43,065 nucleotides of DNA from Adlercreutzia murintestinalis (GTDB taxonomy: Bacteria; Actinomycetota; Coriobacteriia; Coriobacteriales; Eggerthellaceae), in assembly GCF_943192905.1 (NCBI RefSeq), contig NZ_CALPCC010000019.1, positions 1-43,065 of the forward strand. The letters run 5' to 3'. The translations under genes and the position numbers were made by a program. Positions within the stretch are counted from its first letter, which is position 1. Each line of letters begins with the position of its first letter. The notes beneath the pieces are model-generated. The model was given only the letters and a program-made list of their open reading frames with translations. It was not told where the DNA came from and did no database searches. Below are positions 1 to 7,257 of the stretch, one piece after another.

Positions 1-395
1 CTTTTAGCCATGGTTTTCCCATCGTGATCTGGGAATTGTTGGCCATTCCGGACACACTTTTTGAGAATTAACCCCGAATCTTACAGGAACCGCCCCGAGG
101 ATGGCGGTGACGCCGAAGCCCGATCGGATGCCGTAATCAACGCCCAGGAGCAGCTTTCTCAAAAATAGCCAAAGCTGCCCTGCGGCCTTCGGGTTGTGAG
201 GCATTTAGCGCAACAGTCCCAGCGTACAGGTGCCAAGTAAGGCGGATGGAGATGACGCCTGCGCAGTGTAGATACCGGCTCTTCACATCGTATCGGCTTC
301 GCTCGCGCAAGGGCATCCGTACACCCCGCATATCTTTGGTATCTGATTCAAGAAGGGTATATGCTCGATCATCGAGACGAAAGACCATGTCCGAT
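1..395. other. Leading stretch without a convincing gene
   Basis: I see no recognisable domain on either strand. The minus strand has two weak open frames, one ending near position 4 and one running 388 to 137. Neither resembles a family I can name. The stretch may be the decayed end of a neighbouring gene or a mobile-element remnant, but there is no terminal repeat or transposase motif to support that. Confidence 0.4.
137..388 (-). CDS. Possible small divergent ORF (83 aa), unrecognised
   Basis: An ATG at 388 is preceded on the minus strand by GGAGAGGG, which lies in the left arm of the perfect inverted repeat at 396-456, so a plausible ribosome-binding site exists. The predicted product begins MVFRLDDRAYTLLES, is Arg-rich, and matches no family I know. 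It would be divergent from the ABC operon and share its palindromic control region. The second half (SQPEGRRAALAIFEKAAPGR) looks like random translation, so this may be a decayed or fortuitous frame. Only the start context supports it. Confidence 0.2.
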   Translation of the reverse strand: MVFRLDDRAYTLLESDTKDMRGVRMPLRERSRYDVKSRYLHCAGVISIRLTWHLYAGTVALNASQPEGRRAALAIFEKAAPGR

Positions 396-456
396 TCCCT
401 CTCCTTTGTTCTATTTGTTATAGTATAGATATAACAAATAGAACAAAGGAGAGGGA
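396..456. repeat. Perfect 27-bp inverted repeat (hairpin/operator) with embedded RBS
   Basis: Bases 396-422 are the exact reverse complement of 430-456, separated by a 7-base loop (gtataga). The right arm contains AAAGGAGAGGG, the ribosome-binding site of the ABC ATPase starting at 463, and the left arm presents the same sequence to the opposite strand. The centre holds TATAGT on the plus strand and TATACT on the minus strand, so it can also be read as overlapping divergent -10 boxes. It could be the operator of the YtrA-type GntR regulator encoded in the operon, an RBS-sequestering RNA hairpin, or both. The symmetry is directly visible; the function is inferred. Confidence 0.85.
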
Positions 457-462
457 GCAAAG

Positions 463-1236
463 GTGGCAGCAGCTGAGATACCGGTACTGAAGGTGTTGAA
501 TGTTACACGCGTGTTCGGGGAGAAGCGCGCACTGGATGGCGTGTCCTTGGATGTGCCCGCTGGCAGCATCTTCGGGTTCGTGGGGCCCAACGGCGCCGGC
601 AAGACCACGCTCATCCGCTCCATCGTGGGCGTGGCGAAGCCGGATGCGGGCGATATCCGAATAGCCGGTCAGTCCGTGCTAACGGACGGCCTTGCCTGCA
701 AGCGCCAGACCGCCTACGTGCCGGATAACCCGGACGTGTACGAATTCCTAACGGGCATGCAGTACCTGGATTACATCGCCGACATTTTCGAGGTGCCCGC
801 CGCCCTGCAGCACGAGCGCATCCGCGCGCATGCAGAACGCCTGAGAATCGCTCAGGATCTGGGCAGCCTCATCTCCGCCTATTCCCACGGCATGCGCCAG
901 AAGCTAGTGCTCATCGGCGCGTTTCTGCACGAACCCTTGCTCATGGTGCTGGATGAGCCGTTCGTAGGGCTCGATCCGGAGGCGTCGTTCCAGGTGAAGG
1001 GGATGCTACGCGAGCTGGCCGCGCGTGGGTCCGCTGTGTTCTTTTCAAGCCACGTGTTAGAAGTGGTGGAGAAGCTCTGCGACCAGGTGGCCATCATCCA
1101 GCACGGGCGCATTCAGGCGTGCGGCGCTACCGAGGAAGTACGGGGCGCTGCGGGGCTAGAAGCGGTGTTCTTGGAGATGGTGCGCGAAACTACAGAACCG
1201 CCAGAGGGAACGCCCACGCAGGAGGACGTGCGATGA
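463..1236 (+). CDS. ABC transporter ATP-binding protein (YtrB-like)
   Basis: This 257-aa nucleotide-binding subunit powers a membrane exporter and would act as a dimer at the inner face of the membrane. Visible motifs are Walker A GPNGAGKTT (residues 41-49), the signature YSHGM (140-144), Walker B LLMVLDEP (159-166) and the switch histidine in SSHVLEVVE (about 197). The start is GTG at 463, with GGAGAGGG upstream inside the perfect inverted repeat. The stop overlaps the ATG of the permease gene (ATGA), so the two are translationally coupled. With the GntR regulator and DUF1648 protein downstream, this matches Bacillus ytr-type operons, which respond to envelope stress or cell-wall-active antibiotics. 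The substrate cannot be told from sequence. Confidence 0.93.
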   Translation: MAAAEIPVLKVLNVTRVFGEKRALDGVSLDVPAGSIFGFVGPNGAGKTTLIRSIVGVAKPDAGDIRIAGQSVLTDGLACKRQTAYVPDNPDVYEFLTGMQYLDYIADIFEVPAALQHERIRAHAERLRIAQDLGSLISAYSHGMRQKLVLIGAFLHEPLLMVLDEPFVGLDPEASFQVKGMLRELAARGSAVFFSSHVLEVVEKLCDQVAIIQHGRIQACGATEEVRGAAGLEAVFLEMVRETTEPPEGTPTQEDVR

Positions 1237-2828
1237 AGCACCTCGTCTTGCTCTTGAAGGTTCAATTCGCCGGAATGTTCGGCATCAACAAGCGCCTGCA
1301 TGCCAACAGGCGCAAGACGGCATCATCGGCGGCCGTAGTGGCGGTGGTGGCACTCATCATCGGAGCTGCGATCTGCGCATACATGGCGCTCATCGCGCAG
1401 TCCTTGGTGATCATGGGAAGCGCTCGCACCATCCCGCTTCTCGGGGTGGTGATCGTGAGCGCTGCGGTGGTGGTCACCACGTTCATGAAGGCCCATGGCA
1501 CGCTGTTCATGTTGTCTGACTACGACGAGATCATGTCGCTTCCGGTAAAGGTGCCCGTGGTCGTGCTGTCCCGCTTGATCCCGCTGTACGCCTTGAGCAT
1601 GCTCTTCAGCGCTGTGGTGCTGATTCCCATGATGGCGGTCTATGCGCACGCATGCTCCCTTGCACCCGCTTCGATAGCGTGCGTGGTCGTGGCGGTCGTA
1701 CTGACCCCGGCCATCCCTGCTGCTGTGGCCGTCGTACTGGCAGCGTTGGCGGCATTCGCCAGCGCGCGCATGCGGCATGCGAACATCGTCATGAGCTGCG
1801 TGCTCATGGTGTTCATGGTGGCGCTCGTCATCGGCGTGATGGTGATGACCTCGGGTCCTGGAGCTGAGGATAGCCTGGTGTCTCTGGGCTCTTCTATGGG
1901 CGCCTCCACCATCGATGCGCTGGGAAATGCCTATCCAGTGGCATCGTGGGCTGCGGCGGGCATGACCAGCCAGAACCTCGGTGCGTTCGCGCTGTTCGCG
2001 GGTGCGTCCCTGGTCGTGGGAGCGCTCATGATAGCGGTGCTCACCCGCCTGTTCCAGCCCGTGAACCAGCGCCTTACCTCGGCTCAAGTGCGCGCAGAAG
2101 ACGCAGCGGGACTGAGCGCGCGCCCGATGCGCGTCCGCTCGCCCTTCGGGGCGCTCCTGGCGAAAGAAGCCCGCATGCTCATGAACACGCCCATCTACTT
2201 CATGAACGCATGTGCGGGATTCGTGCTGGCGCTGGTGGCTTCCGTGGCCGTTGTGGTGGCCGCAGCGCTCGGGTACGATCCGCTTGAAGCGGTACCGGGA
2301 GAGATGCGCGGCATGGTGGTCCTCTTCATCCCCTGGGTGCTGGCGTTCATGGTGGGGATGATGACCACCACGTCAGCATCCGTCTCTTTGGAGGGAAAGT
2401 GCCGTTGGCTCATGCTCACCGCTCCGGTGCCCGCGCGCACGGTTCTGGGCGCGAAGCTCGGCTTGGCGTTGGTGACGGGCGTACCGGCGGCAGTGGTGAG
2501 CGGGGCGCTTCTGGCCTGGGGGTTCGGCATGGATGCGCTCCAGGCGGCAGTGCTCCTGCTGTGCGCGGTGGCGGCCGTGACGTTCTCAGCTACATTTGGT
2601 CTCATGATGGATGTGCGGTATCCTCGGTTCGATTGGACCAGTCCTTACGAGCCGGTCAAACGGGGGGTATCCGTGTTCGCTTCCGTTCTGGGCGCGGCGG
2701 TGTATGTGGTCTTGGGGTGTGCGGCCACGGCGCTGCTGGGGCTTGCGGGCACGTTCATGATAGCGGCAGCGGGGCTGGTGTTCGCCGTATTCTTCTGGCG
2801 AGATGCCATCAACGTGGAAGGCGCATAA
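1233..2828 (+). CDS. ABC-2 type permease, large multi-pass membrane protein
   Basis: This 531-aa protein (MKHLVLLLKVQFAGMFGINK...) has about a dozen hydrophobic segments spread over its whole length, the pattern of large ABC-2/ABC exporter permeases. I chose ATG 1233 rather than an in-frame upstream start because GGAGG at 1220-1224 precedes it and it forms an ATGA overlap with the ATPase stop. It has two similar-sized membrane halves with a central soluble linker (about residues 280-320, rich in Arg and Ala). It should pair with the ATPase at 463-1236. The substrate is unknown; the downstream YtrA-like regulator suggests an envelope-related role. Confidence 0.85.
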   Translation: MKHLVLLLKVQFAGMFGINKRLHANRRKTASSAAVVAVVALIIGAAICAYMALIAQSLVIMGSARTIPLLGVVIVSAAVVVTTFMKAHGTLFMLSDYDEIMSLPVKVPVVVLSRLIPLYALSMLFSAVVLIPMMAVYAHACSLAPASIACVVVAVVLTPAIPAAVAVVLAALAAFASARMRHANIVMSCVLMVFMVALVIGVMVMTSGPGAEDSLVSLGSSMGASTIDALGNAYPVASWAAAGMTSQNLGAFALFAGASLVVGALMIAVLTRLFQPVNQRLTSAQVRAEDAAGLSARPMRVRSPFGALLAKEARMLMNTPIYFMNACAGFVLALVASVAVVVAAALGYDPLEAVPGEMRGMVVLFIPWVLAFMVGMMTTTSASVSLEGKCRWLMLTAPVPARTVLGAKLGLALVTGVPAAVVSGALLAWGFGMDALQAAVLLLCAVAAVTFSATFGLMMDVRYPRFDWTSPYEPVKRGVSVFASVLGAAVYVVLGCAATALLGLAGTFMIAAAGLVFAVFFWRDAINVEGA

Positions 2829-2846
2829 CAGCGAAAGGGAGGCGCC

Positions 2847-3341
2847 ATGATCATCAGCATCGACCAGTCATCAGCTGAGCCGCTGTATCTGCAGCTGCGT
2901 GCGCAGATCATCAAGGCCATCGCACAAGGCGAACTGCAACCCGGTCAAGCGCTTCCCAGCGTACGTGCGCTGGCGGCCGATCTGGGCATCAATCTGCATA
3001 CGGTGAACAAGGCTTATGCGGTCCTGCGCGATGAGGGCTACGTGCTCATGCGCGGCCGATCAGGTGCCTGCATCGCGGACCCCTGCGAGACCGACCGCGC
3101 GGATGCGGCACAGGCGGCCCTCGCGCGCATGGAGGACGACCTGTTCAGCCTGGCGCTGGCGCACCGGGCGCGGGGTGGTGCACGCGGAGCGTTCTTGGAG
3201 TGCGCTGCCGCACAAGCAGCTCGCGCCTATGACGTGCTCGATCGGCCCGAAACAGCTGAGCAGCGTGCCATCGCGAAAGCGAAAAAGGAAGCCCCCGGGC
3301 GAGATGCGATCTCAGGCAGCGCCCTTCCCGCGCAAGCGTGA
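2847..3341 (+). CDS. GntR-family regulator, YtrA subfamily
   Basis: This 164-aa protein has a winged helix-turn-helix over residues 5-75 (EPLYLQLRAQIIKAI...LQPGQALPSVRALAADLGINLHTVNKAYAVLRDEG). The short C-terminal extension lacks a large effector domain, which is the hallmark of the YtrA subfamily. Such regulators usually repress their own ABC-transporter operon by binding a palindrome at its head. The 27-bp inverted repeat at 396-456 is the obvious candidate site here. The gene follows the permease by 18 bases with an AGGGAGGCGCC Shine-Dalgarno. Its stop overlaps the GTG of the next gene. Confidence 0.9.
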   Translation: MIISIDQSSAEPLYLQLRAQIIKAIAQGELQPGQALPSVRALAADLGINLHTVNKAYAVLRDEGYVLMRGRSGACIADPCETDRADAAQAALARMEDDLFSLALAHRARGGARGAFLECAAAQAARAYDVLDRPETAEQRAIAKAKKEAPGRDAISGSALPAQA

Positions 3342-4486
3342 CGGCGCCCATGCAGGCAACGTCGTTCCTCACGCTGGCCTACGTCTTCCTGATCGGGCTG
3401 CTCTTCGCGCTGGGCACCTTCTTGGCGTTCATGCCATACCTTACGCGCCGGCAGGAATGCTTCGCCGTCACCGTGCCGGCATCCGCCAGCGCTGACCCTT
3501 ACCTTCGCCGCTTGAAGCGCTGCTTCACCGCTGCGTTGCTCGCGCTCACGGTTTTGCTCAGCCTGGGCGCATGCGCGCTCTTCACGGGAGGCATCCAAGA
3601 TGACGCAGGGCTCTTGGACACCCTTGATTGGTACCTGATCGGTTCCGACGCAGCCGTGCTCATAGCCTACTATGCGCTCATGCTGCTGTTCCGGCGCAAG
3701 GTGCAATCCCGTAAGGATCAGATGAGCTGGGCAGCGCATGAGCAGCGCAGCGTTGCGGTCATCGCGGAAGAGGGCGTCCGCCGCGTGCCGCTTGCCTGGT
3801 GCTGGGTCTTTGCGGGCATCATCGCAGCCACGTTCGCGTGCGCGCTCGTCTGTTACCCCCTGTTCCCCGACCAAGTCCCCGTGCGCGTGAGCGCTGATGG
3901 CACGGTGCAAGAGTGGATGGCGAAGGGCCCTGCCGTCATCGCGTTCCCCATCATCTTGCAAGCGTTCTTGGCCGGGTGCTTCACGTTCGCGCTCTGGTCC
4001 ATCAACCGCTCCAAGAAGCACGTGGACCCAACAGCGCCCGCCACCTCTGCGCTCGCGTACGGGCTGTATGCGCGCGCCTGGAGCCTGTATGACCTCGTCT
4101 GCGGTTCGGTGATGGTGGCTGTGGTGGGCGCATCGTTCTTGCTGGCGTCTCTGGAGCTGATCCCGCTGATCGTGGTGGCGGCCGTCATCATCGTGCTGGC
4201 GGTGGCGGCTGTGGGCAGCGCGCTCGTGCTGTCCGTGGTGTATGGCCAGGCGGGGTCGCGCTTGTTCTCGCGCATGAAGGCGACCGATGCCATGCCTGAA
4301 GACGATGACGCGCACTGGAAGGCGGGGCTGTTCTACTTCAACCCGGACGACGCGGGCTTGTTCCTGCCGGAGCGATTCGGCATCGGGTGGACGATGAACT
4401 GGGGGCGTCCTGCGGCCTGGGCTATCCTCGGCGGCATCATCGCCACGTTCGCCGCCTTCGCCTTCGCGGTCACCGCCCTCATCTGA
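3338..4486 (+). CDS. DUF1648/DUF5808-type integral membrane protein
   Basis: This 382-aa multi-pass membrane protein starts at GTG 3338, overlapping the GntR stop (GTGA). The middle segment (about residues 166-205, YPLFPDQVPVRVSADGTVQEW) is a DUF1648-type extracytoplasmic stretch, as in SdpI-like proteins. The C-terminal WKAGLFYFNPDDAGLFLPER segment resembles DUF5808. Proteins with this arrangement commonly sit beside GntR/YtrA regulators in Gram-positive bacteria. The role is probably immunity or envelope-stress protection alongside the ABC exporter, but this is inferred from family and context only. No terminator with a T tract is evident in the short gap downstream. Confidence 0.75.
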   Translation: MTAPMQATSFLTLAYVFLIGLLFALGTFLAFMPYLTRRQECFAVTVPASASADPYLRRLKRCFTAALLALTVLLSLGACALFTGGIQDDAGLLDTLDWYLIGSDAAVLIAYYALMLLFRRKVQSRKDQMSWAAHEQRSVAVIAEEGVRRVPLAWCWVFAGIIAATFACALVCYPLFPDQVPVRVSADGTVQEWMAKGPAVIAFPIILQAFLAGCFTFALWSINRSKKHVDPTAPATSALAYGLYARAWSLYDLVCGSVMVAVVGASFLLASLELIPLIVVAAVIIVLAVAAVGSALVLSVVYGQAGSRLFSRMKATDAMPEDDDAHWKAGLFYFNPDDAGLFLPERFGIGWTMNWGRPAAWAILGGIIATFAAFAFAVTALI

Positions 4487-4508
4487 CCGGTGACGGAATG
4501 ACCTGACC

Positions 4509-4539
4509 CTATTGTCACGCTCTCACTCACTATTGTCAC
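4509..4539. repeat. Two 10-bp direct repeats (ctattgtcac), 21-bp period
   Basis: The sequence ctattgtcac occurs at 4509-4518 and 4530-4539, two helical turns apart. The second copy contains the stop codon of the minus-strand gene at 4536-4808, and it is followed by cacaccctgtgccagacacc. Function is unknown: it may be a small intergenic repeat or part of a convergent termination region. Confidence 0.5.
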
Positions 4540-4808
4540 ACCCTGTGCCAGACACCTCCGATCAGCACCGAGAATGCTTTCAGCTCGATATGACCTGCAT
4601 GGGTCGCACTGCCGAGATACAGGATCGATCCATCGCACAGCTCACCCGTGCGGATCCATCTTCCGCTACCGAATCCACCGTATTCGAATAGCTGGGAACC
4701 ATCAGCAGCGAGCAACATTGCGCATGATGCATCAGCGGAAACGATAGGGAGCGCTCGAAGCTTGCCCTGAACTCTGAGCTCATCAATGAGAGAAATGGCG
4801 CCGCTCAT
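4536..4808 (-). CDS. Small hypothetical protein coupled to the SlyD-like FKBP
   Basis: The predicted 90-aa product (MSGAISLIDELRVQGKLRAL...) has no membrane segment or signal peptide, and I recognise no family. The start at 4808 overlaps the FKBP stop as ATGA, indicating translational coupling, so I prefer it to an in-frame ATG at 4850 inside the FKBP gene. The middle is Gly/Ser-rich and beta-like (SQLFEYGGFGSGRWIRTGELCDG). It is the last gene of the molybdoenzyme cluster. A role related to the FKBP, such as an accessory or metal-handling factor, is only a contextual guess. Confidence 0.55.
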   Translation of the reverse strand: MSGAISLIDELRVQGKLRALPIVSADASCAMLLAADGSQLFEYGGFGSGRWIRTGELCDGSILYLGSATHAGHIELKAFSVLIGGVWHRV

Positions 4809-5308
4809 GACTGAAGCGACGCTTTCAACCTTTGGCAACCGCATCCGCATTCTGCTGCATGCGCCTCTTGGGCGATGGCATCAGACTTCAATATCTCCAT
4901 CAGTTCAATATCGAACTCAAGATCTCTTCCTGCGAGTTCGTGGTTATGATCGAATCTGATAACCTCTTCATCCACGAAATCGACCCGGACCCGCATCGAC
5001 CCTACACCCGTGCGCATCTCGATATACCCGCCAACAGGAAGATTCTCCCACTCAGGGAACTGCGCGCTCGGGATCGTTTCGAGCAACGATTCGTCATACG
5101 CACCATAGGCCTTTTCGGCTGGAATCCGCAACGTGCGTGCGTCGCCTGGCTCCATATGGATCACCGCCTCTTCGAGGGCAGCAAGAAGCATCTGAGAGCC
5201 TACGGTGAATTCTATGGGTTGGCCTGCTCTTCGCGAATCGCAGAAACACGAACCATCGTCCAAGCGCCCCGTGCAATGGATCCGCACCGTATCGCCAATC
5301 TCTACCAT
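4805..5308 (-). CDS. slyD: SlyD-like FKBP-type peptidyl-prolyl isomerase
   Basis: This 167-aa cytoplasmic protein has the FKBP fold with an inserted flap domain, as in SlyD. The N-terminal half-barrel reads VEIGDTVRIHCTGRLDDGSCFCDS. The insert (about residues 60-120) contains AEKAYGAYDESLLETIP. The closing strand RFDHNHELAGRDLEFDIELMEI is typical of SlyD. The tail ends HAAECGCGC, a short Cys/His metal-binding extension reminiscent of the SlyD nickel-binding tail. I chose ATG 5308 because GGAG lies about 7 bases upstream; a TTG at 5326 would add six residues. Its position in a molybdoenzyme operon suggests it assists folding or metallocentre assembly of that enzyme (inference). Confidence 0.85.
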   Translation of the reverse strand: MVEIGDTVRIHCTGRLDDGSCFCDSRRAGQPIEFTVGSQMLLAALEEAVIHMEPGDARTLRIPAEKAYGAYDESLLETIPSAQFPEWENLPVGGYIEMRTGVGSMRVRVDFVDEEVIRFDHNHELAGRDLEFDIELMEILKSDAIAQEAHAAECGCGCQRLKASLQS

Positions 5309-5388
5309 GATGAACTCCGAACTCAAGACTGCATGATGGGTTTCTCACACCGAAGCCGCATGCCCTCAACAGCGAACCGCTTCGGTAA

Positions 5389-5925
5389 TCATTCGCCACC
5401 CATAAGAACCGACAGAGGCATGAGGACGGGAGCATCTACAGGAGACTTCTCGTGAATGGCCTTGATACCTTGCCAAAGCTGCTCTGAAGGAGTGGTGACC
5501 TCGATGTATTGTCCAAGAAGATCGCGGGCATCCAGGTAAGCGATCTCCATGCCCTGACCGCTGGTCATACGCATAGCCAAGGTCATGCCTGCATCCTCCA
5601 TCTGCTTCACCGCTACATCCACGTCATCAACGTAGACGCAGAAATGATGCAGGCCGTATCGACCCATCTCGTGATACGGATCGGGCCCTTCGCTTGCCAC
5701 CTCGATGAGTTCAAGCTGGATATCGTTGATATGCCCCAGGGCCGTGCGCATATCAAGCTCTGTCTTCTTTCCGCGGATATCCACATTCTTGTTGCTGCTC
5801 AAGCCAAGATCGATGAATGGACCCGCACCCAATGCAGCGCGCATCTGCGCCGCTGCTTCTTCGATGCTCGCTACGTAGTAACCTAGTTGCTTGACGCCAT
5901 ATGAGTCGAACATGTTCGCAGTCAT
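5389..5925 (-). CDS. VOC / glyoxalase-fold protein
   Basis: The product is 178 aa with two beta-alpha-beta-beta-beta modules typical of the vicinal-oxygen-chelate superfamily: VKQLGYYVASIEEAAAQM at the N-terminus and LHHFCVYVDDVDVAVKQMEDAG in the second half. Candidate metal ligands are the Glu in IQLELIE, the His in LHHFCV and the Glu in GQYIEV. The first position, usually His, is Tyr (LGYYV), so metal binding may be altered. The start at 5925 follows AAGGAGG at 5933-5939. The general look is methylmalonyl-CoA-epimerase/lactoylglutathione-lyase-like. In this cluster it could act on an aromatic or cyclohexanedione product of the molybdoenzyme, but that is speculation. Confidence 0.8.
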   Translation of the reverse strand: MTANMFDSYGVKQLGYYVASIEEAAAQMRAALGAGPFIDLGLSSNKNVDIRGKKTELDMRTALGHINDIQLELIEVASEGPDPYHEMGRYGLHHFCVYVDDVDVAVKQMEDAGMTLAMRMTSGQGMEIAYLDARDLLGQYIEVTTPSEQLWQGIKAIHEKSPVDAPVLMPLSVLMGGE

Positions 5926-6062
5926 TGAAAAACCTCCTTGATGGAGCAATGGGGCTCGTCGGGAACGTGAAGTGCCCTCGCCTTGTTTGACCTGTGAGTC
6001 AGAAGGCGTACAACGCCATGAACGAGCACGCCATTCTCTACCGTATCCTCTGCTGTACCGAC

Positions 6063-6305
6063 TTATGCAGTTGGCGGCTTGGGTGCCCCTGGTGCCGAAG
6101 GAGGCTTAGGTGCGCCGGGCGCTTGGGGCGCTCCAGGAGCCTTGGGGGCTGCTGCGGCATCGAGCTTTGCCTGATCGGCATCGAAATCCTTGATGGTGTT
6201 GTCAAGCTCTGCGCCACAATCTGAACACACTTTATCAACCGGCTTGCACGCCTTGCCGCAACTGGGGCATTTCTTCATTTGAATCTCTGCTGGTCTGAAG
6301 CACAT
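6063..6305 (-). CDS. Zinc-ribbon protein with Pro/Ala-rich tail
   Basis: This 80-aa protein has an N-terminal zinc ribbon with CxxC pairs at residues 13/16 and 27/30 (CPSCGK...VCSDCGAEL). A short acidic helix follows, then a low-complexity tail of repeated APGAP/PKPP units (about residues 55-80). The start at 6305 is preceded by AAGGAG. An internal ATG at 6278 (MKKCPSCG) has only a weak site. It lies between the Fe-S subunit gene and the VOC gene on the same strand. Function is unknown: it could be a scaffold or a regulatory or metal-handling protein. Confidence 0.75.
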   Translation of the reverse strand: MCFRPAEIQMKKCPSCGKACKPVDKVCSDCGAELDNTIKDFDADQAKLDAAAAPKAPGAPQAPGAPKPPSAPGAPKPPTA

Positions 6306-6377
6306 GATCCTGCTCCTTCATCCTCGTCGTCTTCTATTGCGCATACGCTCAATCGACCCGCGATCGAACGAACAAGA

Positions 6378-6409
6378 AGCCCGGCCCACGCTAGGGAGTG
6401 AACCGGGCT
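6378..6409 (-). terminator. Hairpin between small-subunit gene and zinc-ribbon gene
   Basis: AGCCCGG (6378-6384) pairs with CCGGGCT (6403-6409), just past the stop of the Fe-S subunit on the minus strand. The downstream tract (TCTTGTTCG) is T-poor, so it may be an attenuating or mRNA-stabilising stem rather than a strong terminator. Confidence 0.5.
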
Positions 6410-6427
6410 CCTGGAAGGAAATTGCGT

Positions 6428-7228
6428 CTAGCTGAGCGCCACGTCTCCCAAACCCTGATCCTCGGAGACCGTGCTCACGGCAACGCTCTTCTTCTTACCA
6501 CCGTGCTCGATGGTCACCGTCCATTCGGCGTCAGGAAGATCCCTGAGCCAGAAATCGCCCCAGGAGTCTGTCGTGGCGGTGAACGTGCCCGCATCTCCTG
6601 TTGCCGTTACCGTTGCACCCTCGATGATCTCTTCAGCATCGGGATCGAATACGGTGCCCGCGATGAACTTCTTGGGAAGCCCGCGATAGAACACACGTGG
6701 CTTCGTGCCATACTCCGGATGCAGCACCTCGGTGCCTTCCAGATCAAGGTCCGCCTCTTCGCCGAACGTAATAACATCAACATGGCAGTTGTCCACACAG
6801 CGCGGCACGCTGATGGGATGGTCGCCATCGAGAAGATGCGCGCAGCCTGTGCACTTCTGGGGAATGTTCAGGGCATCATTCCAGTAGATCGCATGATACG
6901 GACAGGCATCCATGATCTCACGCTGGCCTTTGGCTTTAGCCGGGTCGATGAGCACCAGACCATCCTCGCGACGATAGACCGCGCCATTCTTCGCGGCAGC
7001 TTCGCACGGAGCGTTCTCGCAATGGTTGCACATCGTCGGCATGTAGGTGACTTTGACGTGAGGGGCGTGCCCGCGCTCGAACTGCTTGACCTTCATCCAG
7101 AACTGCCCGACTTCGGGTTGTGCCTCGGCATAGGGCATCCATGCTTGATCGCAGTGCTCGTCCTTGCACCCGATCTGGCAGTCGTGGCAGCCGACGCACT
7201 TCGTCAGGTCGATAAGAAATGCTTTCAT
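6428..7228 (-). CDS. Molybdoenzyme small subunit: Fe-S protein with beta-barrel tail (transhydroxylase beta-like)
   Basis: The product is 266 aa. The N-terminal two thirds are of the NrfC/DmsB ferredoxin type: CVGCHDCQIGC (residues 11-21), CNHCENAPC (67-75), C109 in DACPYHAIYWN, CTGC (126-129) and CVDNC (144-148). These give twelve motif cysteines plus C26. That suits three [4Fe-4S] clusters, as in pyrogallol transhydroxylase, rather than four as in DmsB; the fourth Cys of motif II is Ala (CEAAAKNG). The C-terminal part (about 180-266, AGTVFDPDAEEIIEGATVTA) is a carboxypeptidase-regulatory/Cna-B-like beta domain, which the transhydroxylase beta subunit also has. There is no signal peptide. 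The start at 7228 follows AGAGGA. It lies 29 bases downstream of the large-subunit gene and carries electrons to or from it. Confidence 0.88.
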   Translation of the reverse strand: MKAFLIDLTKCVGCHDCQIGCKDEHCDQAWMPYAEAQPEVGQFWMKVKQFERGHAPHVKVTYMPTMCNHCENAPCEAAAKNGAVYRREDGLVLIDPAKAKGQREIMDACPYHAIYWNDALNIPQKCTGCAHLLDGDHPISVPRCVDNCHVDVITFGEEADLDLEGTEVLHPEYGTKPRVFYRGLPKKFIAGTVFDPDAEEIIEGATVTATGDAGTFTATTDSWGDFWLRDLPDAEWTVTIEHGGKKKSVAVSTVSEDQGLGDVALS

Positions 7229-7257
7229 AACTATCCTCTTCCTCTGTTGGTCGGTTG

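Noticed and set aside
1-204. Possible transposase remnant at the left edge
   Set aside because: No DDE motif, terminal inverted repeat or target duplication is visible, and the 66-codon frame matches nothing I recognise.
1323-2087. Minus-strand open frame opposite the ABC permease
   Set aside because: His- and Arg-rich composition typical of antisense to hydrophobic codons, with no family resemblance or start signal.
3227-4315. Long minus-strand open frame (about 360 codons) opposite the DUF1648 gene
   Set aside because: His/Arg/Gln-rich low-complexity translation with no domain. It is the complement of a G+C-rich membrane-protein gene with strong coupling evidence, so it is a shadow.
4832-5455. 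Plus-strand open frame across the SlyD-like gene
   Set aside because: It is antisense to a recognisable FKBP domain, and it lacks an RBS and a domain.
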